From Geobacter sp. SVR (GTDB lineage Bacteria; Desulfobacterota; Desulfuromonadia; Geobacterales; Pseudopelobacteraceae): DNA of 64,000 nucleotides. The DNA lies in NCBI RefSeq assembly GCF_016865365.1, contig NZ_AP024469.1, forward strand, positions 3,998,501 through 4,062,500. The letters run 5' to 3'. Position numbers and translations under genes: made by a program. Shown here piece by piece: positions 42,408 to 51,936 of this stretch. Numbering within the stretch: the stretch's first letter is position 1; each line of letters starts with the position of its first letter. The notes under the pieces are model-generated. The model saw only the letters and a program-made list of their open reading frames with translations, made no database searches and was not told the origin of the DNA.

Positions 42408-44879
42408 ATGAACCATCAACCATACGAGCTGGGGGGAGTCTCGCTGCTCCTGGTGGAGGACGAAAACGACGCACGCCAGATGCTCACCAGGATGCTGGCG
42501 ATGCGATATCCTGAGCTCAGGCTGCTCATGGCGGTGAACGGTGCCGAAGGGGTTGCCTTTTTCAGTGAGCATCGGCCGGATATAGTTCTGGCGGACATGA
42601 ACATGCCGATCATGAACGGCATCCAGATGGCCCGCGAGATCAAGTCACTCAGCCCGGACACGACCATCATCGCCGTGACAGCCTATAACGACCCCTCCTA
42701 TCTGATGGACGCAATCGAGATCGGCATCCGCCATTACGTGCTGAAGCCGGTAAATGGCCACGAGCTTTTTGCGGTCATCGACAAATCCATTGAAGAGATT
42801 ACGCTGAAACGGCTGGTAAGGGAGCAGGACCGGAAAATCCGTCTGAACGAACGCCAGCTTTCCGAGGCCCAGAAGATAACGCACCTCGGGAGCTGGGAAT
42901 GGGACATCACAAGCGGCAGAAACTGGTGGTCGGATGAAATGTATCGGATCCTCGGGGTCGAACCGGGGGCGATTCCGGCTGCGCTCGCAGAGTTCATGAA
43001 GATGCTTCACCCGGATGACCGGGAGGCGGTCGAAGACCTGTTCAAGCATTCCCTGAAAGAGCGCCAGTCCTTCAGCAATCATTACTGCCGCGTGGTATGG
43101 CCGGACGGTGCGGTGCGGATACTGCTCGTCAATGGAGAACTGACCCTGGACGCCGATGGCCGGCCGGCTGCTATGATCGGCACGGCCCTTGACGTTACCG
43201 AACGCAGATTGGCCGAAGAGGAGCGCATGCGGCTCGCCTCCATCGTCGAATCTTCCAATGATGCCATCCTCGGCCTGGACCTCAACGGCACCATAACCAG
43301 CTGGAACAGAGGCGCCGAAACCGTCTACGGTTATTCGGCAAAAGAGGCCACCGGCCGGCATGTCTCGATGATCATCCCTGTGGAGCACCAGGGCGAAATC
43401 GAGCAGATCCGCGAAACGATAGTCAATGGCAGGGATGTCATGCATTTCGAGACGGTCCGCATCAGGAAGGACGGCCGGCGGATCTACGTCTCGCTTACCG
43501 CTTCGCCAACCAGGGGGCTGAATGGCAGCGTAACCGGCATTTCCGCCATTGCCCGCGACGTGACCGAACGCCGGGAAATGGAAGAGCTCATAAACTACCG
43601 TGCCTACCACGACACCCTTACGGATCTGCCAAACCGGCAGCTTTTCATGGATTTCCTGACCCTGGAACTGGCCCAGGCACGGCGCAATGGCAAGAAACTG
43701 GCGCTGCTGTTTCTGGATCTGAATGATTTCAAACAGATCAACGACACACTCGGCCATGATGCCGGTGACCAGCTGCTGCAGGAAGTTGCCCGGCGGTTGC
43801 GTGCCTGCATCCGCGAATCCGATACGGTGTCCCGCCTGGGAGGCGACGAATTCACGGTCCTGATGCCGGACCTGGGGCAGACCAATGACGTGGGGATCGT
43901 GATCCGGAAGATACTCAGCGTGTTCATGGATCCTTTCATGCTGAACGATATCGCCACCGCCTCTTCCACCAGTATCGGCATCAGCATGTTTCCGGATGAC
44001 GGCGACAGCGCCGAGGAACTGATCAAGAAGGCGGATATCGCCATGTACGAGGCAAAGGAACGGGGCAACAATGCCTACCAGTTCTTCAATGCCGAGATCA
44101 ATGCGCGCACTCTCCAGCGGCAGGAACTGGAAAGTTTTCTGAGGCAGGCGGTCGAGAGGGGGGAGTTCGAACTTCTCTTTCAGCCCATGGTGCAGAGTGG
44201 CACGAGGCGCATCATGGGGGCTGAGATGCTCCTGCGGTGGCGGCATCCGCACAAAGGACTGCTGCTTCCCGAACAATTCCTGAGTGTGGCCGAAGACACC
44301 GGTGCGATCGTGCCGATCGGTGAATGGGCATTGCACTCCGCCTGCAGCCAGATGAATGTCTGGAATCGGAAAGGGTACCCCTTGTGCCTTTCGGTCAATC
44401 TCACCAGGCGCCAGTTCCACCAGCCCAATCTGGTGGAGAAGACCGCCCGCATCCTGTCGGAAACGGGCCTGAAGCCACAGTTGCTGGAGTTCGAGATCAC
44501 CGAAGGCACCATTATGGGTGACATAGATTTTTCACTACGCTGCATGCAGCAACTGACCGACATGGGAATCAATTTGGCCATTGACAACTTCGGTACCGGT
44601 TCCTCCTCGCTTCGCTGGATAAAGAAGATGCCGATTAGTGCGGTCAAAATCGACAGAAGTTTCATAAAAAACATGCTGTCGGCACCCGACGATCTGGCGG
44701 TTGTCAATGCCGCCATTGCCATGTCCCATTGTCTGAGGATGAAGGTGGTGGTAAACGGGGTAGAAACGGAAAGTCAGCTCGCGGCCATTCGCACGAGCGG
44801 GTACGACGAAATTCAAGGCTACCTGATCAGCGAACCGCTGTTTCCCGGCCAGTTCGAGAGGCTGGTGGCCAGGGCATAA
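42408..44879 (+). CDS. REC-PAS-PAS-GGDEF-EAL response regulator with altered EAL site
   Basis: About 823 aa. The receiver domain (LLLVEDENDARQ, Asp in VLADMNMP, Lys in VLKPVNG) is followed by two PAS domains and a GGDEF domain with intact RLGGDEF (about 485), so it should make c-di-GMP. The EAL domain (about 575-820) is changed: EAL reads EML; DDFGTG reads DNFGTG; and AEGVET reads VNGVET. The second Asp and the catalytic Glu have both become Asn, so phosphodiesterase activity is probably lost and the domain may only bind c-di-GMP. GAGG precedes the start. It follows the kinase gene by one base. Confidence 0.92.
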   Translation: MNHQPYELGGVSLLLVEDENDARQMLTRMLAMRYPELRLLMAVNGAEGVAFFSEHRPDIVLADMNMPIMNGIQMAREIKSLSPDTTIIAVTAYNDPSYLMDAIEIGIRHYVLKPVNGHELFAVIDKSIEEITLKRLVREQDRKIRLNERQLSEAQKITHLGSWEWDITSGRNWWSDEMYRILGVEPGAIPAALAEFMKMLHPDDREAVEDLFKHSLKERQSFSNHYCRVVWPDGAVRILLVNGELTLDADGRPAAMIGTALDVTERRLAEEERMRLASIVESSNDAILGLDLNGTITSWNRGAETVYGYSAKEATGRHVSMIIPVEHQGEIEQIRETIVNGRDVMHFETVRIRKDGRRIYVSLTASPTRGLNGSVTGISAIARDVTERREMEELINYRAYHDTLTDLPNRQLFMDFLTLELAQARRNGKKLALLFLDLNDFKQINDTLGHDAGDQLLQEVARRLRACIRESDTVSRLGGDEFTVLMPDLGQTNDVGIVIRKILSVFMDPFMLNDIATASSTSIGISMFPDDGDSAEELIKKADIAMYEAKERGNNAYQFFNAEINARTLQRQELESFLRQAVERGEFELLFQPMVQSGTRRIMGAEMLLRWRHPHKGLLLPEQFLSVAEDTGAIVPIGEWALHSACSQMNVWNRKGYPLCLSVNLTRRQFHQPNLVEKTARILSETGLKPQLLEFEITEGTIMGDIDFSLRCMQQLTDMGINLAIDNFGTGSSSLRWIKKMPISAVKIDRSFIKNMLSAPDDLAVVNAAIAMSHCLRMKVVVNGVETESQLAAIRTSGYDEIQGYLISEPLFPGQFERLVARA

Positions 44880-45263
44880 GGGGCTGCGGATATGCTGCCC
44901 GAAGTCCGACAGGCTGGTGATGCTTTCCTGCCTCGTCCTCCTGAATACTCCCGTTGGCTTTGGCGGCTGAAACTGTTTCTGCAGGTTCCGCAGGGTATCT
45001 GCAGAGGGGCGTCATTCGCAGCCAAAGGTGCCGTTCCCGTTTCTACCGTGGCATTCTCCGCCGTCCTGAGCCCCTGCCCCACCACCTGTCATTGCAGCCG
45101 CTTTCCCCAAACCTTTTTCAGGTACGCTTCAGCGTCCGTCCCGCAGCATCCCGTCCATGGCATCCGGCCTGCTGCACAAAAAATGCTTTGCCCAAAAAAA
45201 ACTCCGATGGTACCCTTACCATTTATCTCAATGCTTGACCTCGTCACAGGGGAGGAATCGAAA
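44880..45263. other. Intergenic region before the Tim44-like gene
   Basis: These 384 bases hold no gene I can support. The downstream frame stays open through most of it, but without a ribosome-binding site, and the true start is at 45264 behind GGGGAGGAATCG. TTGCCC (45188-45193) with TACCCT 17 bases later is a weak promoter match. The A-run at 45194-45201 is notable but unexplained. Confidence 0.35.
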
Positions 45264-46202
45264 ATGAAAACACGATTTACCGGGATGATGGTGATGTTCC
45301 TGATCGCTTCAATGATTGGCATGACGACCATGGTCGCAAAAGCCGAGGCGCGTGCCGGAAGCAGCCGTTCAAGCGGAAGCCGGGGCTCCCGCAGCTATGC
45401 CCCTCCCCGCGCCCCTCAGCAGGCTGTTCCAAACCAGTCTCAGCGTCAGTACACGCCGCCCCCCCAAGTGCCGCAGCAAGCTCCTGGCGGCGGTTTCCTG
45501 CGCAGTATGGCAGGAGGCATCGCCGGAGGTCTGCTGGGTGGCATGCTGTTCCGCAGCCTGGGGTTCGGCGGAGGGTATGGCAGCGGTGGAGGCATTGGCC
45601 TGTTCGAAATCATCCTGCTCGGCGGTATTGCCTATCTGATCTACCGGATGGTCAAAAAAAGACGTGAGGAGGCCGCTCCCCAACGATCCGAATACACACC
45701 GGTCGATACCGCCTCCTACCAGCAGCCGGCTCAACCTTATGCGTTGCCGCAGGGTGACGTCGATACCGGGTTGACCCACATCCGCCAGATGGATCCTTAT
45801 TTTGACGAGCAGCGCTTTAACGACGGCATGATGGACCTGTTCTTCAAGATTCAAGGGGCCTGGATGAATCGCGACCTGGGACCGGTGGCCGCCCTGCTGA
45901 CTCCACAGATGCGGCAGGTATTCCAGGCCGATATCGACCGTTTGCTGCGCGAACGGCGTACCAACCGCCTGGAGAATATCGCTGTCCGGAATGTCGAGAT
46001 TGTCGAGGTGTGGCAGGAGTCGGGCCAGGACTACATCACCACCCTGATCTATGCCAATCTGCTGGACTACACCACTGATGATGCATCCGGACAGGTTGTG
46101 GAGGGGAGTAAAACCGAACCGGTAAAATTCGAGGAGTACTGGACCGTTACCAGACCGGTGGGGAACAACCCCTGGCAGCTTTCCGCCATTGATCAGAAAT
46201 AG
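45264..46202 (+). CDS. Tim44-like domain protein
   Basis: About 312 aa. A signal peptide or membrane anchor (residues 1-28) is followed by a Ser/Arg/Pro/Gln-rich linker (about 30-75) and a Gly-rich membrane segment (GGIAGGLLGGMLFRSLG). A second hydrophobic helix (IGLFEIILLGGIAYLIYRMV) ends in KKRR. The C-terminal Tim44-type domain (about 180-310) reads FNDGMMDLFFKIQGAWMNRDL, then LTPQMRQVFQADID and ends EEYWTVTRP. Bacterial Tim44-like proteins are membrane-attached and of unclear function. It precedes a TauE-type permease by 57 bases. Confidence 0.82.
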   Translation: MKTRFTGMMVMFLIASMIGMTTMVAKAEARAGSSRSSGSRGSRSYAPPRAPQQAVPNQSQRQYTPPPQVPQQAPGGGFLRSMAGGIAGGLLGGMLFRSLGFGGGYGSGGGIGLFEIILLGGIAYLIYRMVKKRREEAAPQRSEYTPVDTASYQQPAQPYALPQGDVDTGLTHIRQMDPYFDEQRFNDGMMDLFFKIQGAWMNRDLGPVAALLTPQMRQVFQADIDRLLRERRTNRLENIAVRNVEIVEVWQESGQDYITTLIYANLLDYTTDDASGQVVEGSKTEPVKFEEYWTVTRPVGNNPWQLSAIDQK

Positions 46203-46259
46203 TATGATCTTTCCGCCTGCAGATCGCTCTGGACAGCCGGAGAGGAGTTACGCCACGCC

Positions 46260-47015
46260 ATGATTGCACCACTTGTTTTGCCGCTGCTCTTCATGGCCGG
46301 GCTGCTCGCCGGGCTGATCGATTCCATTGCCGGCGGAGGCGGACTGATCACCGTTCCGGTCCTGCTCGGAGTGGGCTTGCCGCCCCAGGTCGCGCTTGGT
46401 ACCAACAAGCTTCAGGCCAGCTTCGGCTCGGGCAGTGCCATGCTGACCTTCATCCGTTCGGGCACGGTCAGCCTCGGCGACTGCCGCACCGGCATCCTTT
46501 TCACGGCAGTGGGTGCCATTCTTGGTACGGTAACCGTGCAGCTTCTGGATCCGGCACTCCTGCGCCTGGTCATCCCCTGGCTGCTGATGGGGATCGTCCT
46601 TTACACGGTGCTGACCCCCAGAATGGGCTTCGATGACATTCACCCCCGCATGTCGCGCGGCCCCTTCTTTCTGCTTGCCGGGCTGATCCTGGGCTTCTAT
46701 GACGGCTTTCTGGGGCCAGGGACCGGTTCTTTCTGGGTCATATCCCTTATCTTCGCTCTCGGCTTCAACCTGATCAAGGCTACCGGGTACACCAAGGTGA
46801 TGAATTTCACCAGCAATATCACCTCGCTGATCATGTTCATCCTGGGGGGCTCGGTATTGTGGCGCGAGGGCCTGATCATGGGGGTGGGCCAGTTCATCGG
46901 CGCACGCATAGGCGCCCGGCTGGTGGTTTTGCGCGGCGCGAGCTTCATCCGTCCCATTTTCATCACCATGGTGGTGGCCATAACGGCCCGCCTGATCTGG
47001 CAGAATTTCAAGTAG
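46260..47015 (+). CDS. TauE/SafE-family sulfite exporter-like permease
   Basis: A 251-aa membrane protein with about eight helices and the two-repeat pattern of TauE/SafE. The first repeat has GLIDSIAGGGGLITVPVLL and LGTNKLQASFGS. The second has LILGFYDGFLGPGTGSFWVI and TGYTKVMNFTSN. The family exports sulfite, sulfoacetate or related organic anions; the substrate is unknown here. The ribosome-binding site is weak and distant (GGAGAGGAG about 12 bases before the ATG). Confidence 0.88.
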   Translation: MIAPLVLPLLFMAGLLAGLIDSIAGGGGLITVPVLLGVGLPPQVALGTNKLQASFGSGSAMLTFIRSGTVSLGDCRTGILFTAVGAILGTVTVQLLDPALLRLVIPWLLMGIVLYTVLTPRMGFDDIHPRMSRGPFFLLAGLILGFYDGFLGPGTGSFWVISLIFALGFNLIKATGYTKVMNFTSNITSLIMFILGGSVLWREGLIMGVGQFIGARIGARLVVLRGASFIRPIFITMVVAITARLIWQNFK

Positions 47016-47077
47016 CTCTCCTGCGTGGACTGCCTCTCCCTTTTGCAGGATATCTCCTCAATCAAGGAGCCCCGGAC

Positions 47078-47311
47078 ATGAAAAAGCTCGCAGTCCTCAT
47101 GGCATGCGCCGCCCTCACCCTGCTCTCTGCCGGCTGCTCCGGCGAAAAGAAGGCTGCCGAATTGCTGGATACGGCCCGCTTTGAAGAGAAGCAGAATAAC
47201 CGGGAACATGCAGCTAAGCTCTATGAGGAGATCATACGGAAGTATCCCGGCTCTCCATCCGCCACTGCTGCCGTGCAACGCCTGGATGCTATGAGATCGA
47301 CCAAACCGTAA
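47078..47311 (+). CDS. Small lipoprotein with TPR-like helix pair
   Basis: A 77-aa lipoprotein. Lipobox LSAGC (Cys20) follows MKKLAVLMACAALTLLS. The mature part has helices ELLDTARFEEKQNN and REHAAKLYEEIIRKYPGSPSA, a single TPR-like unit. AAGGAG lies eight bases before the ATG. The stop codon overlaps the start of the glycosyltransferase gene by one base (TAATG). Confidence 0.75.
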   Translation: MKKLAVLMACAALTLLSAGCSGEKKAAELLDTARFEEKQNNREHAAKLYEEIIRKYPGSPSATAAVQRLDAMRSTKP

Positions 47312-48324
47312 TGCCCGCACCGCCGCTTGTCTCGATCCTGATGCCGGTGCGCAATGAAGCCCGGTACCTGCAGGCCGCCTTATCCTCCCTGTTCAGGCAA
47401 ACTCTTCCCCAATGGGAATTGATCGCTATCGATGACGGTTCCACCGACGCCACTCCCGAGATTCTGGCCGAAGCTGCCAGTGCCGACCCCCGGGTACGGG
47501 TGCTGCGGCTGCCGGGCAATGGCCTTGTGACCGCCCTCAATGCCGGCCTGGAAGTATGCCGGGCCACGCTGGTGGCCCGCATGGACGGTGACGACATCTG
47601 CCATCCTCAGCGTCTTGCGAGACAGATAGCCTTTCTTGATGCACATCCGGATGTCGGCCTGGTTGCCTGCGGGTTCCGCCACTTTCCCCGCTCGACTCTG
47701 AAACAGGGTATGATCGGGTATGAAACCTGGCAAAATGGTCTTGCCGATCATGATCTGATCATGCGCGACCGCTTCGTCGAGTCCCCCTTCGTTCACCCCA
47801 GTGTCATGATCCGCCGATCCCTGCTGGTACAGGCCGGCGGATACCGCGCTTCGGGCTGGGCTGAAGACTACGACCTCTGGCTGCGGCTGGCTGAAATGGG
47901 CACGCGCTTCGCCCGTCTGCACCTGCCGCTGTTTTTCTGGCGCGATCACCCCGAACGTGCTACCCGCACCCTCGACGACTATTCGGTATCCGCCTTCAGA
48001 TCATGCAAAGCCCATTATCTGTTGCGTAGCTACCTTTCCGGCAGCGACAGCGTCATCATTGCCGGGGCCGGCCTGGAGGGACGGGCCTGGCAGCGCCTGC
48101 TGGAGATGCATGGCGTCCGGACCTCCTGCTGGCTGGATGTCGATCCCCGCAAGGTGGGACGGACGTTGCACGGTGCTCCAGTGGTGTCCCCCCATGACAT
48201 GCCCAGGACAAACGGCCTTAGGATGATCGTAGCCATCGGCGTGCGTGGTGCCAGAGAGCAGTTCCGTGCACTCGGCGCGACTCTGGGACTGCGTGAAGGA
48301 CTGGATTTTGTCTGCGTGGCCTGA
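47311..48324 (+). CDS. GT2 glycosyltransferase with C-terminal nucleotide-binding-like domain
   Basis: A 337-aa protein. The N-terminal GT-A domain (about 1-235) shows SILMPVRNEARYLQAAL, DDGSTDATPEI, MDGDD as the DXD metal site, and GWAEDYDLWLR. From about residue 245 a different domain begins with VIIAGAGLEGRAWQRLLE. It continues SCWLDVDPRKVGRTLHGAPVVS and MIVAIGV, the layout of a Rossmann-type or PglD N-terminal-like domain. The fusion suggests binding of a nucleotide sugar or cofactor; donor and acceptor are unknown. It is co-transcribed with the small lipoprotein. Confidence 0.82.
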   Translation: MPAPPLVSILMPVRNEARYLQAALSSLFRQTLPQWELIAIDDGSTDATPEILAEAASADPRVRVLRLPGNGLVTALNAGLEVCRATLVARMDGDDICHPQRLARQIAFLDAHPDVGLVACGFRHFPRSTLKQGMIGYETWQNGLADHDLIMRDRFVESPFVHPSVMIRRSLLVQAGGYRASGWAEDYDLWLRLAEMGTRFARLHLPLFFWRDHPERATRTLDDYSVSAFRSCKAHYLLRSYLSGSDSVIIAGAGLEGRAWQRLLEMHGVRTSCWLDVDPRKVGRTLHGAPVVSPHDMPRTNGLRMIVAIGVRGAREQFRALGATLGLREGLDFVCVA

Positions 48325-48388
48325 CGAGAGAGGCCTATGGAAATGAACGGAAACGTGGCGATAACAACTGATCCGGAGAGGGAACAAC

Positions 48389-48682
48389 GTGACAACCAAA
48401 GAAGAGATATTGCAGACTATCGATGAGGCGGAATGGTCCTGGCTGCGTGCGCACCTTGAACGCGGCGGTCTGATCGCCGTGGATGGTTCGCTCGAACTGG
48501 CCGAGGTGGCGCTAAAAATCGCCGGGGACGATGCCGGAATCATCGGCAGGTGGATTGATGGAGGTCTGATCGGCAAACCGTCTGCAGCGCAGATCGAGGC
48601 GTGGGACACCGAAACGACAAAGCGTTTCGACGCAGTGATTGTCAGCCCTTATGTGCTGATTCAGGAGCGTAAGGTTTCATAG
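48389..48682 (+). CDS. DUF2288 family protein
   Basis: A 97-aa soluble protein. It has the DUF2288 pattern: EWSWLRAHLERGGLIAVDGSLEL near the start, GGLIGKPSAAQIEAW, and the ending VIVSPYVLIQERKV. Function unknown. The start is GTG after GGAGAGGGAACAAC. It converges on the nuo operon, from which a strong bidirectional terminator separates it. Confidence 0.8.
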   Translation: MTTKEEILQTIDEAEWSWLRAHLERGGLIAVDGSLELAEVALKIAGDDAGIIGRWIDGGLIGKPSAAQIEAWDTETTKRFDAVIVSPYVLIQERKVS

Positions 48683-48700
48683 TGCAACGGGGTAATCATG

Positions 48701-48735
48701 AAAAAGGGGCGGTCTCCACGAGACCGCCCCTTTTT
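48701..48735. terminator. Bidirectional terminator between DUF2288 gene and nuoN
   Basis: AAAAAGGGGCGGTCTC (48701-48716) pairs perfectly with GAGACCGCCCCTTTTT (48720-48735) around a three-base loop. The A-run and T-run on either side allow termination in both directions. Confidence 0.95.
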
Positions 48736-48763
48736 CATTACTGTGGACTGTAGTGTCCGGGCG

Positions 48764-50221
48764 TCAGATGAGTTTCGCGGCCTCTTGGGCAAACTGCAGC
48801 ACCACCGAGGGAACGATGCCGGGGATCAGCGTGCCGGCAACGGAGATGATCAGACACAGGGCAATGGGAGTGGTAACATTGACCCAGCTGAACTCTTCGG
48901 TCGACTCCTTCATGTACATGTACACCATTACGCGAAGGTAGTAGTAAACCGATGCGGCGCTATTGAGAACACCGATCACGGCCAGCCAGATGTACCCCTT
49001 CTGGATGGCACCGGAGAACAGGTAGAACTTGCCGATGAAACCCGCGGTGGGCGGCATGCCGGCCAGCGAGAACAGGAAGATGGTCATGACCAGTGCAAGA
49101 ATGGGGTGTTTGAAGCCAAGCCCGGCAAAATCCTGGACATTGCCGTTGGCCTCGCCTTTTTTGCCGATCAGTACCAGAACGGCGAAGGCGCCGATGTTCA
49201 TGAAGGTGTAGGACAGCATGTAGAACAGAATGCCTGCAGTGGCGGTACCGTTGGCAGCAGTGAAACCGACCAGGGCGTAACCGGCGTGGGCAATCGAAGA
49301 GTAGGCCAGCATGCGCTTGATGTTGTCCTGGCGCAAGGCGGTAATGTTACCGACCGTCATGGTCAGTACGGCCAGAATCCAGAGCAGCTGGCTCCAGTCG
49401 GCCTGCATGGTGGGGAACGCGACCAGCAGGATTCTCAGGGCAGCCGCGAAACCGGCGGCCTTGGGTCCGGCAGACATGAAAGCGGTCATCGGTGTCGGCG
49501 CCCCTTCGTACACATCAGGGGTCCACATGTGAAACGGTGCAGCAGCTATTTTGAAGGCGAATCCGGTCAGCATCAGCAGCATGCCGGCCAGCAGCATGAT
49601 GTTGGAGGAAGAAATGCCGATCTGTGCCGCCTTGGAGGCGATCACCGCAATACGGGTACTGCCGGTGGCACCGTAGGTGAGAGCCATGCCGTAGAGCAGG
49701 AATCCGGTCGAAAAGGCACCGAGCAGGAAGTATTTGAGACCGGCCTCGTTGGATTTGACATTGGCGCGGTTGAAACCGGCCAGTACGTACAGGGAGACCG
49801 ACATGACCTCCAGGCCGAGGAAAATGGTCATCAGATCGGTGCCGGCAGCCATCAGCATCATACCGACTACCGTAAAGAGAATCAGCGGGTAAAGTTCCCC
49901 GTGATTGCAGTCTTCACGCTCCATGTACTGGTCGGCGATCAGGATGGCCAGGCCTGCGGCCAGCAGGAAAATCATCTTGAAAAAGGAGGCGAAGTTGTCC
50001 TGGACAACCGAGCCGTTGAAGCTCTCGACATGTCCGTTCCACCCTGCACCTACCAGCACGGCCGTAACAACGACGCCGACGAAGCTGATGTAACCCAGGT
50101 AGGACTTCTTGCCGCTGGGAGCAAACACATTGATCAGCAGCAGGGCCATGGCCAGCACGGAGAGCAGGATCTCCGGCAGGATCGGCGTCATGTTGACGGC
50201 TGGAATTGAAATCATGTCCAT
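48764..50221 (-). CDS. nuoN: NADH-quinone oxidoreductase subunit N
   Basis: A 485-aa antiporter-like membrane subunit with about 14 helices. It forms one of three proton channels of complex I. Key Lys/Glu-bearing helices can be seen: YILVLGFNRAN-type near YVLAGFNRANVKSNEAGLKYF, FKIAAAPFHMWTPDVYEGAPTP, and RMLAYSSIAHAGYALVG. It is the last gene of a 14-gene nuo operon in the usual A-to-N order and starts after GGAGGATATTTTAG. Confidence 0.96.
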   Translation of the reverse strand: MDMISIPAVNMTPILPEILLSVLAMALLLINVFAPSGKKSYLGYISFVGVVVTAVLVGAGWNGHVESFNGSVVQDNFASFFKMIFLLAAGLAILIADQYMEREDCNHGELYPLILFTVVGMMLMAAGTDLMTIFLGLEVMSVSLYVLAGFNRANVKSNEAGLKYFLLGAFSTGFLLYGMALTYGATGSTRIAVIASKAAQIGISSSNIMLLAGMLLMLTGFAFKIAAAPFHMWTPDVYEGAPTPMTAFMSAGPKAAGFAAALRILLVAFPTMQADWSQLLWILAVLTMTVGNITALRQDNIKRMLAYSSIAHAGYALVGFTAANGTATAGILFYMLSYTFMNIGAFAVLVLIGKKGEANGNVQDFAGLGFKHPILALVMTIFLFSLAGMPPTAGFIGKFYLFSGAIQKGYIWLAVIGVLNSAASVYYYLRVMVYMYMKESTEEFSWVNVTTPIALCLIISVAGTLIPGIVPSVVLQFAQEAAKLI

Positions 50222-50260
50222 CTAAAATATCCTCCGGTCGGGGTAGACTCGTGTATTGAT

Positions 50261-51898
50261 TTACTTCGCTTCGTGCGGGTTGGCAGCGGCAGGCGCTGCT
50301 GCACCATGGGGTTCGACTGGTGCTGCCGTCCCGGAATTACCCTCGGGCTGTTGTACGTTCACCTGGACGGCAGGTACGGCCGGCATGGCGGCTGCAGCAT
50401 TCTGTGCCGTCATGGAAGCCGGGCGGATCTGGCTGACCAGCTTTTTAACTGCCGGATCCATCGTATCGATGAACGGTTTGGGGTAGAGCCCCATCACGAA
50501 GATCAGGACGATCAGAGGTACCATGATCGCGATCTCACGACCGTTGAGATCGGTCAGCTTCTGATTTTTGGGATTATCGAGCTCGCCGAACATGACGCGC
50601 TGGAACATCCACAGCATGTACACCGCGGAAAGGATCACACCGCTGGTAGCAATGATGGTCCACCAACGCAGCTCGCTCTCAAAGGCGCCGATCAGCACCA
50701 GGAACTCCCCGACGAATCCGTTGGTGCCGGGCAGGCCGACGGAGGAGAAGGTTACGATCATGAAGATGGTGGCGAAAATCGGCATCTGTTTCGAAAGACC
50801 GCCAAAGTCGGTAATGAGCCTGGTGTGCCGACGTTCGTAAATGAAGCCGACGATAAGGAACAATGCGCCGGTGGATACGCCGTGGTTCAGCATCTGCAGC
50901 ATACCGCCGGTAATGCCCTGCTGATTGAAGGCGAATATTCCCAGCATGACGAAGCCCAAGTGAGCCACCGAGGAATAGGCAACCAGTTTTTTGACATCTT
51001 CCTGGACCATCGCCACCAGCGCGGCATAGATGATGCCGATCACGGCCAGAGTGGCAATGAGGGGCGCAAACTTGTGGGCTGCTTCAGGAAAAAGCGGGAT
51101 GGCGAAGCGTACGTAACCATAGGTACCCATCTTCAGCAGGATGGCGGCCAGGATGACCGAGCCTGCGGTCGGTGCCTCGGTGTGTGCGTCGGGCAACCAG
51201 GTGTGCAGAGGGAACATCGGAACCTTGATGGCAAAAGCGAACGCAAAAGCCAGGAACAACCAGACCTGAGTTGCAAGGTCCAGGCGCAGATCAAAGAAGC
51301 GCAGCAGACTGAAATCGGTGAGGCCGGCCTGCTGTCCCTTGAAGTAAAGGAAGACCAGGGCTACCAGCATCAGCAGCGAACCTACCATGGTGAAGATGAA
51401 GAACTTGACCGCAGCGTAAATTCTGTTCTTGCCACCCCAGATGCCGATCATGAAGTACATCGGGATCAGCATGACTTCCCAGAAGATGTAGAACAGGAAC
51501 AGATCCAGGGCGATGAAAGCGCCGAGCATGCCGGTTTCGAGCAGGAGCAGGCAGATCATGTATTCCTTGACCTTCTCTTCCACGGCCGTGTAGGTGGAAA
51601 GCACGGCCAGCGGCATGATGAAGGTGGTCAGGATGACCAGCCAGAGGCTGATACCGTCGATGCCGACATTGTAGCGCATGACGAAGGGGCCGGCCGCAAT
51701 CCAGGGTACATTTTCGGTAAACTGGTATTCAGCGTTGGGCTGGAAGCCGAAGAGTACCGGCAACGAGACCAGGAAGGTCACGATGGTCACCCCGAGGGCA
51801 ACGCCACGCAAGACCGACTTGCTGTCCTTGGGGATGAACAGCAGCAGCAGGACACCCAGTATCGGCAGGAATGTCGTCAGGCTCAGTAGGTTACTCAT
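50261..51898 (-). CDS. nuoM: NADH-quinone oxidoreductase subunit M
   Basis: A 545-aa antiporter-like proton channel subunit. Family segments: LFYIFWEVMLIPMYFMIGIWG with the conserved Glu, KVPMFPLHTWLPDAHTEAPT, KKLVAYSSVAHLGFVMLGI and NGFVGEFLVL. After the last helix the C-terminus carries a 60-residue tail rich in Ala, Pro and Asn, ending PHEAK. That tail is longer than in E. coli NuoM and probably disordered. Confidence 0.96.
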   Translation of the reverse strand: MSNLLSLTTFLPILGVLLLLFIPKDSKSVLRGVALGVTIVTFLVSLPVLFGFQPNAEYQFTENVPWIAAGPFVMRYNVGIDGISLWLVILTTFIMPLAVLSTYTAVEEKVKEYMICLLLLETGMLGAFIALDLFLFYIFWEVMLIPMYFMIGIWGGKNRIYAAVKFFIFTMVGSLLMLVALVFLYFKGQQAGLTDFSLLRFFDLRLDLATQVWLFLAFAFAFAIKVPMFPLHTWLPDAHTEAPTAGSVILAAILLKMGTYGYVRFAIPLFPEAAHKFAPLIATLAVIGIIYAALVAMVQEDVKKLVAYSSVAHLGFVMLGIFAFNQQGITGGMLQMLNHGVSTGALFLIVGFIYERRHTRLITDFGGLSKQMPIFATIFMIVTFSSVGLPGTNGFVGEFLVLIGAFESELRWWTIIATSGVILSAVYMLWMFQRVMFGELDNPKNQKLTDLNGREIAIMVPLIVLIFVMGLYPKPFIDTMDPAVKKLVSQIRPASMTAQNAAAAMPAVPAVQVNVQQPEGNSGTAAPVEPHGAAAPAAANPHEAK

Positions 51899-51936
51899 GA
51901 ATTCATGCTCCTTTATTGCAAATTGCGTATGTCAGT

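Noticed and set aside
44892-45263. Longer N-terminus (124 codons) of the Tim44-like protein
   Set aside because: The frame is open by chance; the signal peptide and GGGGAGGAATCG ribosome-binding site place the start at 45264.
48698-51889. Long plus-strand open frames (503 and 538 codons) opposite nuoN and nuoM
   Set aside because: They mirror hydrophobic-protein genes, giving Asp/Gln/His-rich nonsense, and one starts inside a terminator hairpin.
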